This document shows positions 35,152 through 43,627 of a stretch of DNA of 56,065 bases, in pieces. The notes under the pieces were generated by a model. It worked only from the letters and a program-made list of their open reading frames with translations. It was not told where the DNA came from and ran no database searches. The DNA is taken from assembly GCA_015067005.1 (NCBI GenBank), contig SVNH01000021.1, forward strand, positions 1 through 56,065, written 5' to 3'. The position numbers were made by a program, and so were the translations under genes. Numbering within the stretch: the first letter of the stretch is position 1; each line of letters begins with the position of its first letter. Source of the stretch: Ruminococcus flavefaciens (lineage in GTDB: Bacteria > Bacillota > Clostridia > Oscillospirales > Ruminococcaceae).

Positions 35152-35850
35152 TTGGTACTGTTTTTTCTTCCACACGCCGGCGGCTCTGCAAAGAGTTACA
35201 GCTCATTCAAGCGATTTCTGCCGAAGGAGCTTAACGTTGTTCCTATGGAATTATCCGGACGCTTTACACGCTCCGCTGAACCGCTCCTCACAGACGTTGA
35301 ATCATGCGTGAAAGACATCATAAGCAAGCATCATCAGCTTCTTGAAAATGAAGACTACGCAATATTCGGACACAGTATGGGAACTGTCCTTGCCTGCGAG
35401 CTCATACGTCAGGCAGCAGCACAGGGGCTTAAAGCACCGCTGCACGTTTTCCTTTCCGGCAAGAATCCGCCGGATGAAGGCGTTCACTGCTTCGAGAATG
35501 TCGAAAATGCTTCGGATGAGGAGATCGTTGATTTCTTCTCAGCAAATTCGCTTTCCTCAAATGCACCTGTCCCCGATGAGGAACTGATGAAGACACTTAA
35601 CAAGATACTCTGCACCGATGTCCGCATGGCTGAACGTTACAGCATAGCGCCTGAGGAAGTCAGCCTTGACTGCGATATTACCGTATTCTATGGCACTGAT
35701 GATGTCCTCATGCAAAGCGTTGACATGAACAGCTGGCAGCGATACACCACCGGAAAATGTGAAACTATCCCCTTTTCCGGCGGACATTTCTACTATACTC
35801 AGCATAAAGAAGAGATCTGTCAGATAATAAAAAACAAACTCGGAATATAA
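35152..35850 (+). CDS. Type II thioesterase (alpha/beta hydrolase)
   Basis: 232 aa, family size 230-260. Starts with TTG; the first residues VLFFLPHAGGSAKSYSSF match the usual LFCLPHAGGSA start of the family. Nucleophile FGHSMGTVLACEL with Ser75, and the catalytic His in FSGGHFYYTQHKEE. These enzymes clear stalled or mis-primed chains from carrier proteins. Last gene of the operon, 3 nt after ACP2. Confidence 0.9.
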   Translation: MVLFFLPHAGGSAKSYSSFKRFLPKELNVVPMELSGRFTRSAEPLLTDVESCVKDIISKHHQLLENEDYAIFGHSMGTVLACELIRQAAAQGLKAPLHVFLSGKNPPDEGVHCFENVENASDEEIVDFFSANSLSSNAPVPDEELMKTLNKILCTDVRMAERYSIAPEEVSLDCDITVFYGTDDVLMQSVDMNSWQRYTTGKCETIPFSGGHFYYTQHKEEICQIIKNKLGI

Positions 35851-35935
35851 AAACTCCCTGAATGAGATAAATGTAAAATACTGATACTTTACCGGTATTT
35901 ATACATTATCCCGTTCAGGGAGAAGTTTTTTATGC
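35848..35935. terminator. Long bidirectional terminator
   Basis: A long imperfect inverted repeat (AAAAACTCCCTGAA... / ...TTCAGGGAGAAGTTTTTT) lies between the convergent type II thioesterase and ABC permease genes. It closes the biosynthetic operon. Confidence 0.8.
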
Positions 35936-37099
35936 CTTTACAGCTGTTAATATGCTTGAGCTGCTGTATCTTATCTTTCTGATGAGGACAGTAATTGCTG
36001 TGATCGCAACTGCGAATCCTGCTTCAATTGCCAGACATATCGCAACGCTTCCGAAATCATATGCTACCTTTCCGCAGAGCATTTCATTTGCTCTGATGTA
36101 CCAGTATGCCGGAAGGAATCTGCTTGCGCTGACAACGCTTGAACTGAGCACGGACTGCGGTACGAATATTCCGCAGAAGAAGCTCATACCAAGTCCAACT
36201 GCCTGAATAATGAGGTTAAGGAGATTATCTCCAGGGCAGAATGTTGAAACGAAAACTGAGATAGCTGTTGCGATGAAAGCAAATATCAGACTGTTCAGAA
36301 CAGCTGCCCACGCTCTTCCGTGGAAGAAGCTGCCGTCAAGGAATATCCCTACGCCCATAAGTATCAGCCAGACCGACATTACAAACACAAGGCTTCCTGC
36401 AAAAATCTGCAATGTATAAGTGGAAGGATCAACGCTTGAACAGTTTGTGCGGTATCTTATCTCCTTCTTGTTCATTACAAGAAGCACCGGACAAAGTGTG
36501 CTCATTATCGCAGAAATGAGTATATAGGGCAAAAACTGAAAATATGATGCAAAAGACTTTGAAAAGCCGCTGTTATTATCGTCAAAGGTCTCAATAGTGA
36601 CATTGCTCTCCGCTGTGAGGGCTTCTCCTGCTCCCTTAACAGCTTCATCAAGGCTCATACCAGCTGTTGTATATGCCTTTACTGCGGCTGCGTATTCATC
36701 AAGCATCTGCTCGCAGTAAACGTGTGCGTAGCTTTCATGAACGCGGTAAATATCGAAGATGCCGTCAGTCTCGCCGGCAGCAAGCTTTTCGGAATAGCCC
36801 TTTCTGATAACGATAACACTATCGGCATACTCATGATAAAGCTGATCGGTAATAACGTCCATATCATCGCCAAGATCGAGTATCTTGTTATTCTCTCCGA
36901 TGAAATCGGCAAAAGCTCTGCTTGCAGCAGTATCATCCTCGTCAATGATACCTATGCTGAGCTCGGTAGCTGTGAATTTGCTGTCGCTGTCTCCGAATTT
37001 TGCCATTGTAATGCCAATGAATACAAACACAGAGACATACATCAATGCCGGAAAAAGTCTCTTTCTGAGGACCTTCATAAATGCCTTAAAAACTTGCAT
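35930..37099 (-). CDS. ABC-2 type exporter permease B
   Basis: 389 aa: one N-terminal membrane helix (about 13-33), an extracytoplasmic domain to about 180, then five C-terminal helices (about 188-208, 232-255, 265-288, 295-318, 350-375). This is the ABC2_membrane_3 / YhfE-type topology of drug or lipid exporters. The C-terminal stretch VGLGMSFFCGIFVPQSVL is typical. It overlaps the first permease gene by 14 nt and both lie after the ATPase, so the exporter is ATPase plus two unlike permeases. Confidence 0.87.
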   Translation of the reverse strand: MQVFKAFMKVLRKRLFPALMYVSVFVFIGITMAKFGDSDSKFTATELSIGIIDEDDTAASRAFADFIGENNKILDLGDDMDVITDQLYHEYADSVIVIRKGYSEKLAAGETDGIFDIYRVHESYAHVYCEQMLDEYAAAVKAYTTAGMSLDEAVKGAGEALTAESNVTIETFDDNNSGFSKSFASYFQFLPYILISAIMSTLCPVLLVMNKKEIRYRTNCSSVDPSTYTLQIFAGSLVFVMSVWLILMGVGIFLDGSFFHGRAWAAVLNSLIFAFIATAISVFVSTFCPGDNLLNLIIQAVGLGMSFFCGIFVPQSVLSSSVVSASRFLPAYWYIRANEMLCGKVAYDFGSVAICLAIEAGFAVAITAITVLIRKIRYSSSSILTAVKA

Positions 37100-38222
37100 A
37101 TTTCTTCCTCCTTGTGAAAATCAGACTGAGCATTACAAGAACGGCTGACATGATAGCCATAGTTGCAAGCTTTTCAAGATACATATCATAATCCGTGTAA
37201 ATATTCAGACTGTAAAAGCTGTCTGCGATAACCGCAGCCGGATTGAGTTTGTCGAACCACGGGAACATCAATGCTATCTTAGGCTTTAAGCTGCTTATCA
37301 TAAGTCCGCTCAGAAAACAGAATATCATCGAAAGTGAAAAACTTATGGTAGTTCTTGTGTTTGAACTGATATTGCCGACAGAGCCAATGAAAAATCCCAT
37401 TGAAACTCCTACTATACCGCCAAGTATTGCTGCTAAGTATACAAAATGAAGTCTGTTTCCAAAATCAACTCTGAGAACGAATCTCAGGAATGTTACGCAG
37501 ATCACCATACACATTGTCTGCATAATGATGCAGCAGCAGAACGATGCTAATGTACTTAAACTCTTCGGTGTTGGTGAACACTGCTTTCTTGCGCCGAGCG
37601 CCGAAACATCCGCCTGATTATTTTTGGCTATATTAAGTCCGTTAAGTGAGCCGTAAAGTGCCACCATTGCGATGAGATTGTAGAAATAGAAGATAAGGTT
37701 GTTTGTATTTCCTTCAGTGAGCGGGACCTCGTTTGCTGCCTTGACATCGTCCGAAAGAACGGCTGCGACCTTTTCTATCGCCGAAGGATCGGTCTCTGCT
37801 GTTTTCTTTATGATACGCGCACGGTTGTTGTATTTTTCCACGAATGAACTTAGTATAGTCTGCTCGATACCCTTATCGGTAACTGTAAGTGAAAGCTCCT
37901 CGCCGGAGTAGATTATTCCCTTGACATCGCCGTCTTTAAGAAGTTTTTCAGCCTCTTCCTTATTTGTGTATGTCACATCCATAAGCGGCTGGTCTGATGC
38001 CTCAATACCGTCAATGACACTTTTTAAGGTAACATCCTCTTCTGTCATTACTATCGCAGTGTCTATCTTTGAAAACGCAGTGTCTTTCTCATAAACCCCG
38101 CTGAAAGCTATCTTGAAGAAGCTTCCGAGTATTATCGGAAAGAGTATCAGCCAGAATGTCAGATCCTTTGACCTTAATCCTGAAAGCAGTTCATATTTCA
38201 AATTGTGCAGGAACATTTTCAT
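37086..38222 (-). CDS. ABC-2 type exporter permease A
   Basis: 378 aa with the same plan as permease B (helix about 24-42; extracytoplasmic domain about 45-185; helices about 188-208, 235-258, 266-290, 297-318, 352-372), but clearly a different sequence. FFIGSVGNISSNTRTTISF and LSGLMISSLKPKIALMFPWF fit the family. It starts ATGA over the ATPase stop (a second ATG two codons on, at 38216, has the better spacing from AAGGAGG). Basic C-terminal RRKKYASF. Probably a heterodimer with permease B. Confidence 0.85.
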   Translation of the reverse strand: MKMFLHNLKYELLSGLRSKDLTFWLILFPIILGSFFKIAFSGVYEKDTAFSKIDTAIVMTEEDVTLKSVIDGIEASDQPLMDVTYTNKEEAEKLLKDGDVKGIIYSGEELSLTVTDKGIEQTILSSFVEKYNNRARIIKKTAETDPSAIEKVAAVLSDDVKAANEVPLTEGNTNNLIFYFYNLIAMVALYGSLNGLNIAKNNQADVSALGARKQCSPTPKSLSTLASFCCCIIMQTMCMVICVTFLRFVLRVDFGNRLHFVYLAAILGGIVGVSMGFFIGSVGNISSNTRTTISFSLSMIFCFLSGLMISSLKPKIALMFPWFDKLNPAAVIADSFYSLNIYTDYDMYLEKLATMAIMSAVLVMLSLIFTRRKKYASF

Positions 38223-39169
38223 TCCTCCTTATCTCTGAGAGCAGTTCCGGTTATTTCAAGGAATACATCATTCAGCGTAGGAAGTTCGGTGTAAACTCTT
38301 CCGAAGCTTACATCGTTGTTCTTCATAATATCGAGTATCCTTATGAGGTTGTGCTTGCCGCCGGAGCAATAAACCATAAGCTTCTTGCCATCATAGGATG
38401 TATCATAAACGTGTTCAAGTTTTCCTATTGCTTCAATAATACTATCCGGAAGTCCGATCGTTTCAATGCTTATCGTTTCCGTATTTTTTATCATGCGCTT
38501 GAGTTCATCCTTATGTCCCTCAGCGATCTTTCTGCCCTTATCCATGATAGCTATGCGAGTGCAGATCTGCTCTACCTCTTCCATATAGTGTGAAGTGTAG
38601 ATAACAGTCGCACCATTGCGGTTAAGCTCCTGTATACCCTCAAGCATCTTGTTTCTGCTCTGCGGATCTACTGCTACCGTCGGCTCATCGAGAATGATAA
38701 GTTCCGGCTTATGTGCGATACCGCAGGCAATATTGAGACGGCGGAGAAGACCTCCCGAAAGCTTCTTAGGATAGAATTTAACGAAGTCTTCAAGTCCTGC
38801 AAACTTTATCGCTTCATCGACATATTCCCTGCGCTTTTTCTTATCCTTGATGTAAAGTCCGCAGAAATAATCAATATTCTCATAAACTGTGAGTTCATCA
38901 AATACCGCAACATTCTGCATTATAATACCTATCTTCTTCTTTATATCGTAGCTGACCGGAGTCATTTCCTTGCCGAATATCTCTATCTTTCCCTTATCAA
39001 AGCTGAGAAGCGAAAGCAGACAGTTTATTGTAGTGGTCTTGCCTGAACCGTTTGGTCCGAGCAGACCGAATATCTCGCCTTTCTTTATATCAAGACTGAA
39101 ATGATCGAGCGCCATAAGATCGCCGTATCTTTTTACAAGGTTATCTATTTTTACTACTGTGTTCTCCAT
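38219..39169 (-). CDS. ABC transporter ATP-binding protein (exporter)
   Basis: 316 aa. Walker A GPNGSGKTT, Q-loop IIMQNVAVFDELTVYEN, signature KKLSGGLLRRLNIA, Walker B ELIILDEPTVAVDP, H-loop YTSHYMEEVEQ. C-terminal regulatory part about 225-310. Belongs to the DrrA/CcmA-type exporters. Start: the ATG at 39169 lies at normal spacing from AAAGGAG; an upstream GTG is too close. First gene of the exporter operon, divergent from the two-component system. Confidence 0.93.
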   Translation of the reverse strand: MENTVVKIDNLVKRYGDLMALDHFSLDIKKGEIFGLLGPNGSGKTTTINCLLSLLSFDKGKIEIFGKEMTPVSYDIKKKIGIIMQNVAVFDELTVYENIDYFCGLYIKDKKKRREYVDEAIKFAGLEDFVKFYPKKLSGGLLRRLNIACGIAHKPELIILDEPTVAVDPQSRNKMLEGIQELNRNGATVIYTSHYMEEVEQICTRIAIMDKGRKIAEGHKDELKRMIKNTETISIETIGLPDSIIEAIGKLEHVYDTSYDGKKLMVYCSGGKHNLIRILDIMKNNDVSFGRVYTELPTLNDVFLEITGTALRDKEE

Positions 39170-39245
39170 TTGGATCACTCTCCTTTTCTGATATTATTAT
39201 ACCGCAGATAAATGTAATATGGTAGTGTCGCAAGGCAGTTTGTGA

Positions 39246-39259
39246 TATGACAAATGTCA
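39246..39259. promoter_or_regulatory. Palindrome between exporter operon and two-component genes
   Basis: ATGACA-AA-TGTCAT is a perfect inverted repeat with a 2-bp spacer, placed just upstream of the kinase -35 box and about 45 bp upstream of a TATAAT at about 39199-39204 on the minus strand that lacks a recognisable -35. This is where an activator of both genes would bind; I infer the LuxR-type regulator of the system. Confidence 0.5.
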
Positions 39260-39266
39260 TTTCCTC

Positions 39267-39295
39267 TTGAATTAAACCGCCCCATATGGTATAAT
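39267..39295 (+). promoter_or_regulatory. Predicted promoter of the two-component system
   Basis: TTGAAT, 17 nt, TATAAT, about 27 nt before the likely start of transcription-to-start-codon leader of the kinase gene. Confidence 0.6.
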
Positions 39296-39328
39296 TGTTA
39301 TAAATCATCGCGAAAAGGAGGTCAATGC

Positions 39329-40390
39329 TTGAACAGAATGCTCGATAAACTCGCTATTCTTTCAATATGCCTGATAGGAATATGCGATTCCGAAAGCTAT
39401 ATGCTCCCGGTAATAGCCCTTCTGACTGCTGTTACAGCCTCCTCTTCTGCTCAGATACTTACCGGAAAACGTTCCGCCTGTATCATAATAATGGTGTGGG
39501 CAGCAATATGCGGTATCTTTCCGGTATTCTTCTGCACGGCACCTCTTGTTGTCTATGATTCTCTGTGGGAGAAAAAGCTTTGGCTTTCCGCTCCGCTTGT
39601 ATTGTTCCTGTTCACAGACAAATCACTTATTCCTATACAGTATATAGCTACTCTGGCTGGAATTGCAGTTGCATTTATAATATACAGCCGTGTGTCTTCA
39701 CTCGAACGCGATGTCACTAAGCTCACTGCGCTTCGTGATGAAGTTACCGAAAAAAACATACAGCTTTCCCAGCAGAACAGGCTCCTTGCTGATGCTCAGG
39801 ATAACGAAATACACCTTGCAACTCTCAGTGAACGCAACCGTATTGCAAGAGAGATCCACGATAATGTCGGACATATGCTTACACGTTCATTGCTTCAGTC
39901 CGGAGCACTTATTATAATAAATAAAGACGAGAAAATGAAAGAGCCGCTCATCAGTCTGAAAAACACCCTCGATTCTGCTATGACAAGCATACGCGAAAGT
40001 GTTCACGATCTCCACGATGATTCAATAGACCTGCGCAAGATAATCGAGGATGCTCTGAAAGCGGTCGATGAAAGATTCAATGTTAAACTTGATTATGATA
40101 TATCCGATAATACCTCCGGAAAGATCAAGCTTTGCATAGCTGGAGTAGTCAAGGAATCAATATCAAATGCCGCAAAGCACTCAAACGGCAATAACCTGAG
40201 CGTTATCCTGCGCGAACACCCTGTGTTCTATCAGGTAATGATCGAGGATAACGGAAGCAGCAGCAGTATACAGGATTCGGGCATAGGTCTGAAAAATATG
40301 ACCGAACGTGCTGAAAGCTGCGGCGGAAGAATAACCTTCACGCCTTCTGAAAAAGGCTTCCGCGTGTTTATGTCGATACCAAAGAATTAA
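39329..40390 (+). CDS. Sensor histidine kinase (HisKA_3/NarL-type)
   Basis: About 353 aa. Start is a TTG seven nt after AAAGGAGG (an ATG three codons later also possible). Four to five N-terminal membrane helices (about 5-45, 50-75, 86-97, 105-120) form the sensor, with no large outside domain. A coiled coil follows (125-170), then the phospho-His motif SERNRIAREIHDNVGHML with His177, N-box VVKESISNAAKHSNGN, and GIGLKNMTERAESCGG. Resembles DesK/LiaS-type membrane-stress sensors. Its neighbour is an exporter, so it probably senses the envelope or the exported molecule. Confidence 0.9.
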   Translation: MNRMLDKLAILSICLIGICDSESYMLPVIALLTAVTASSSAQILTGKRSACIIIMVWAAICGIFPVFFCTAPLVVYDSLWEKKLWLSAPLVLFLFTDKSLIPIQYIATLAGIAVAFIIYSRVSSLERDVTKLTALRDEVTEKNIQLSQQNRLLADAQDNEIHLATLSERNRIAREIHDNVGHMLTRSLLQSGALIIINKDEKMKEPLISLKNTLDSAMTSIRESVHDLHDDSIDLRKIIEDALKAVDERFNVKLDYDISDNTSGKIKLCIAGVVKESISNAAKHSNGNNLSVILREHPVFYQVMIEDNGSSSSIQDSGIGLKNMTERAESCGGRITFTPSEKGFRVFMSIPKN

Positions 40391-40397
40391 GGAGAAA

Positions 40398-41024
40398 ATG
40401 ATGAATATTGCTGTAATAGATGATGATAAACTTGTTGCCATATCGCTGAAAACTATCCTCGAAAGCACCGGTCACATAACTGTCAGTGATATGGGAAGCA
40501 GCGGCAGCGATGCAATTGAGATATGCCGCAGGAATATGCCGGAGGTGCTGCTTATGGACATTCGTATGGAAGGCATGAACGGCATCGAAGCCGGTGAGCA
40601 GATACTCAGTGAGCATCCGGACGCAAAAATTCTATACCTGACAACCTTCTCAGACGATGAATACATAGTAAAAGCCCTTAGCATGGGTGCAAAGGGCTAT
40701 ATACTAAAACAGGACTTTGAGGGCATCGCTCCTGCTATCGAAGCTGTTATGCGCGGTCAGAGCGTGTTCGGCGATAAGATAATAGACCGCATTCCGGAGC
40801 TCCTGAACAAAAAGCCGGAATACGATTTCAATGCTCATGGTATCAACGAAAAAGAACGTGAGATAATGGAGCTTGTTGCAGAAGGTCTGAGCAATAAGGA
40901 GATCTCAACAAAGCTTTACCTCAGCGAAGGTACAGTTCGCAATTATATCAGCTCGCTGCTCGATAAACTCGATCTGCGCGACCGTACTCAACTTGCAGTA
41001 TACTATTACACCGAGGTTAAATAA
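40398..41024 (+). CDS. LuxR/NarL-family response regulator
   Basis: 208 aa. Receiver 1-120 with acidic DDD start, phospho-acceptor Asp54 (VLLMDIRMEGMNG) and Lys in GYILKQDF; C-terminal LuxR helix-turn-helix with EKEREIMELVAEGLSNKEI and GTVRNYISSLLDKL. Follows the kinase by 7 nt after AAGGAG. Probably binds the palindrome in the divergent region and activates the exporter operon. Confidence 0.93.
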   Translation: MMNIAVIDDDKLVAISLKTILESTGHITVSDMGSSGSDAIEICRRNMPEVLLMDIRMEGMNGIEAGEQILSEHPDAKILYLTTFSDDEYIVKALSMGAKGYILKQDFEGIAPAIEAVMRGQSVFGDKIIDRIPELLNKKPEYDFNAHGINEKEREIMELVAEGLSNKEISTKLYLSEGTVRNYISSLLDKLDLRDRTQLAVYYYTEVK

Positions 41025-41041
41025 GTATCAGTGCTCATAAC

Positions 41042-41073
41042 AAAAAGGCTGACCATTTAAGGTCAGCCTTTAA
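41042..41073. terminator. Bidirectional terminator
   Basis: AAAGGCTGACC / GGTCAGCCTTT between the convergent response regulator and the YidC-fusion gene. Confidence 0.85.
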
Positions 41074-41075
41074 TA

Positions 41076-43103
41076 TTATCTCTTGTTCTCAAGTGATTTT
41101 ACGATATATTTACCGCAGAGCTGTCTGCTCTTTCCGACGTTATAAACGTGCTCGTGAAGAGTATTTGTGATAGTCTCACGGTACTTCTCCTTATTAGCAA
41201 GGAGATTGCCGACAGCATCGTTGATAGTTGAGATCTGATCTGTCTCAAGAGAAACGCCGATAACATTTCTGAGAGTGATGTTGATAGGTTTCGTCTTTAT
41301 CTTATCCCACTCATTGTTCATTATCTTCATAGGAGTATTGATGAACAGAACAGGACGCTTTGTTACGAAAGCAAATTCCCAAGAAATATCCGACCAGTCT
41401 GTGATAAGTATATCTGATTCCATAACAGGATTGTTTGAAGAGAAGTCTGTCTGGATCTCGATATTCTTGTTATCCTTGAACTTCTCTGTCATTACCTCAA
41501 ACTTCTCAGGCTCATGACGTACCTGCTGCGGATGCGGACGAACGATTATCTCATAGTTTGTCTTGGCAAGTTCTGTGAGGATCTCATCAATGCATGAATC
41601 AATGATGTTATCCGGCTGCCATGAAGGTGCAATGAGTATCTTCGGAACTTCATTTGCCTTATGCTCAGTGCTTTCGTACTTCTCGATCATTTCGTCGATA
41701 AGAGGATAACCTGTCTCAACGATACGCTTCTTAGGGGTTTTGTAAAGCTCCTCGGAATCACGCAACTCGTTCATACAGTCAGGACCTACCGCGAATACTG
41801 TATCATACCAGTCGAGAGCGCCCTTACGGAGAGTAAGTGCTGTACTTCCCATGCCGTGGAATACATAAACGTACTCAATGTTCTTTCTGAGACGTGAACG
41901 CTTGATATGATATTTCTCAATATCAGGCATTGTCATAACGCACATATCACAGTCAAGCTTCATGAAGAGAGGGATGAGCCTCTTGTTTGAAGCGATGAAA
42001 TACGGCTTGATCTGCGGACGTGTATCCTTGAAGATAGCGTCGTCCGGATCACTTGTAACGTAGTGGATGTCGAGATCAGAATGCTCGCAGATATAGTCGA
42101 TCATGCTCGCATAGTATTTATAGAAGCCGCTCTGCTCTGAATAGAACATAAGCTTCATCTTCTTAACAGCGAAGAATTTCTGATAATCTTCCTTTTCGCG
42201 GGCGCTGTTTGCCTTGAAGATCTTTTCCTTTTCAATACGCTGCTTGTTCATCTTATCGAGATACTCATAGTCAACGTATTTCTTAGGGGGCATACAGAGG
42301 TTTGTGAGGAACATCATCGGGATAGCGAAGAGGTTTCCGAATATCCAGTAAAGACCAACACCGGTCGGTACAAGTACAGCAAAGTAAGTAGAGAATGCGA
42401 CCATGAACACGGTAGTAAGCACCTTGTTTACATTGCCCTGTGCCATCTGAAGAATATTGATCTTATTCTGTACCCAACAGAGCAGCCATGCACTGATACC
42501 TGAGAAAAGCGGTATCAGAAGGAGTCTGTCGAAATGCTTGAGTGAAGGTGTCTTACTGAGATCAAGACCGAGGAAATGCATATCCAGTTCCTGAATATCA
42601 GTGATAGCGTCCTTGTACTCGCTTCCCTGCGGAAGAAAGCCGTCCTTGATCTGATTGATGATCTCGACCTGATAAACGTTATCCTCAGTTTTTGTACTCT
42701 GAACAACGTTTACGAGCCAATCCTTCATGCCGTCGATGACACTTGAATCTATCTGAAGCACGAATGAAAGCGGACGGTAGATTACATATACAAGTCCGAG
42801 AACCAGCGGGATCTGTATCAGAAGCGGTACAGAGCTGAGGATCGGGTGGTATTTATATTTCTTATAAAGTTTAAGACGTTCATCAGCGAGTTTATCCTTA
42901 TCGTCGATGTACTTGATCTTGAGTTTGTTCTCCTCAGGCATCATTCTTACCATGTTGATCGAGTTTTTCTGAGTAAGAAGGCTGAGCGGGAACAGAAGGA
43001 ACTTTGTGAATAGTGTAAAAATTATGATACTCAGACCGTAGTTATGGATCATATTATATATGAAGCTCATTACCCAGCCGAGCGCAGTACCTAAAACTGA
43101 CAT
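41076..43103 (-). CDS. YidC/Oxa1-like domain fused to CDP-glycerol glycerophosphotransferase
   Basis: 675 aa. Residues 1-280 read as a YidC/Oxa1 insertase: N-terminal helix, cytosolic helical hairpin (KKYKYHPILSSVPLLIQIPLVLG), later helices with LFSGISAWLLCWVQNKINI and PTGVGLYWIFGNLFAIPMMFL. A basic linker (about 285-315) leads to a TagB/TagF-type glycerophosphotransferase (about 315-670): VYVFHGMGS, VGPDCMNELRDS, VETGYPLIDEM, ILIAPSWQPDN, IIVRPHPQQVRH and ILITDWSDISWEFAF. The second part polymerises or transfers glycerol phosphate in teichoic-acid synthesis. The fusion is unusual; perhaps the YidC part anchors the enzyme rather than inserting proteins. Preceded by a small one-TM gene. Confidence 0.85.
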   Translation of the reverse strand: MSVLGTALGWVMSFIYNMIHNYGLSIIIFTLFTKFLLFPLSLLTQKNSINMVRMMPEENKLKIKYIDDKDKLADERLKLYKKYKYHPILSSVPLLIQIPLVLGLVYVIYRPLSFVLQIDSSVIDGMKDWLVNVVQSTKTEDNVYQVEIINQIKDGFLPQGSEYKDAITDIQELDMHFLGLDLSKTPSLKHFDRLLLIPLFSGISAWLLCWVQNKINILQMAQGNVNKVLTTVFMVAFSTYFAVLVPTGVGLYWIFGNLFAIPMMFLTNLCMPPKKYVDYEYLDKMNKQRIEKEKIFKANSAREKEDYQKFFAVKKMKLMFYSEQSGFYKYYASMIDYICEHSDLDIHYVTSDPDDAIFKDTRPQIKPYFIASNKRLIPLFMKLDCDMCVMTMPDIEKYHIKRSRLRKNIEYVYVFHGMGSTALTLRKGALDWYDTVFAVGPDCMNELRDSEELYKTPKKRIVETGYPLIDEMIEKYESTEHKANEVPKILIAPSWQPDNIIDSCIDEILTELAKTNYEIIVRPHPQQVRHEPEKFEVMTEKFKDNKNIEIQTDFSSNNPVMESDILITDWSDISWEFAFVTKRPVLFINTPMKIMNNEWDKIKTKPINITLRNVIGVSLETDQISTINDAVGNLLANKEKYRETITNTLHEHVYNVGKSRQLCGKYIVKSLENKR

Positions 43104-43122
43104 ATATTATAACTCCTGATAA

Positions 43123-43377
43123 TTAGTCCTTATCGTCGCTGAGAAGGTCATCAGCAGTGATAACATCCTTCTCGCCATCGTGAAGTGCGTTGATCTCAGA
43201 AGCGTCGATAGCCTCGACCTCGTCCTCCTTCTTTTTGAAAGCGCGCTTGATCTTGCTCCAGAAAATACCGAAGAAAGTACCAAGGGCAATAAGAAGACCT
43301 GCACCGATCTGGATGATATAGCTTGTAGTAGCCGGATCAATGTACATAGCTGCCTGTGAATTCATAGCTGTAAACAT
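43123..43377 (-). CDS. Small one-TM protein with YIDP motif
   Basis: 84 aa from the ATG at 43377 (after AAAGGAG). Reads AAMYIDPATTSYIIQIGAG, a long membrane segment to about 36, then a basic patch and an acidic tail. Similar short 'YIDPGTGS' proteins commonly sit beside surface-glycan genes in gut Firmicutes; their role is unknown. It is 19 nt upstream of the YidC fusion and shares its promoter, so it may be a partner of that enzyme. Confidence 0.65.
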   Translation of the reverse strand: MFTAMNSQAAMYIDPATTSYIIQIGAGLLIALGTFFGIFWSKIKRAFKKKEDEVEAIDASEINALHDGEKDVITADDLLSDDKD

Positions 43378-43511
43378 ATTTATCTTCTCCTTTATTATCG
43401 GATCTTTAAAACAGATCCTATTTTTTTGACTTCTGCCTCTACGTACACTCATATTTTCTGCAAATCAGCATAAAAGCCTTAAAAATGCAGACAAATTTCG
43501 CATACCTTATT

Positions 43512-43540
43512 ATTGTATCACAGCAGATTGTCATTGTCAA
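43512..43540 (-). promoter_or_regulatory. Predicted promoter of the YIDP-YidC fusion operon
   Basis: Minus strand TTGACA, 17 nt, TACAAT, giving a leader of about 130 nt. Confidence 0.6.
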
Positions 43541-43582
43541 GACAGCAACAATTAATTGAGCATTTATAACAAAAAATGCTGA

Positions 43583-43622
43583 AAAAAACAGCTGTAACAG
43601 CGTAAAAACGCCATTACAGCCG
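43583..43622 (-). terminator. Terminator after the LTA-synthase-like genes
   Basis: GGCTGTAATGGCG / ACGCTGTTACAGC stem followed by TTTTTTT on the minus strand, right after the stop at 43628. Confidence 0.8.
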
Positions 43623-43627
43623 GAATA

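Noticed and set aside
25946..35850. HMG-CoA-synthase-type beta-branching cassette (as in bacillaene-like pathways)
   Set aside because: ACP, two crotonases and a ketosynthase are present, but there is no HMG-CoA-synthase homologue and the ketosynthase keeps its active Cys; a free ketosynthase-decarboxylase would have lost it.
25946..35850. Housekeeping type II fatty-acid synthesis operon
   Set aside because: No FabG, FabZ, FabK/I or Acc genes; instead 3HCDH, crotonases, MIF-like and hydrolase genes are mixed with a ligase and thioesterases.
25946..35850. Butyrate or beta-oxidation operon
   Set aside because: Carrier proteins, ketosynthase, acyltransferase and type II thioesterase have no place there, and acyl-CoA dehydrogenase, Etf and thiolase are missing.
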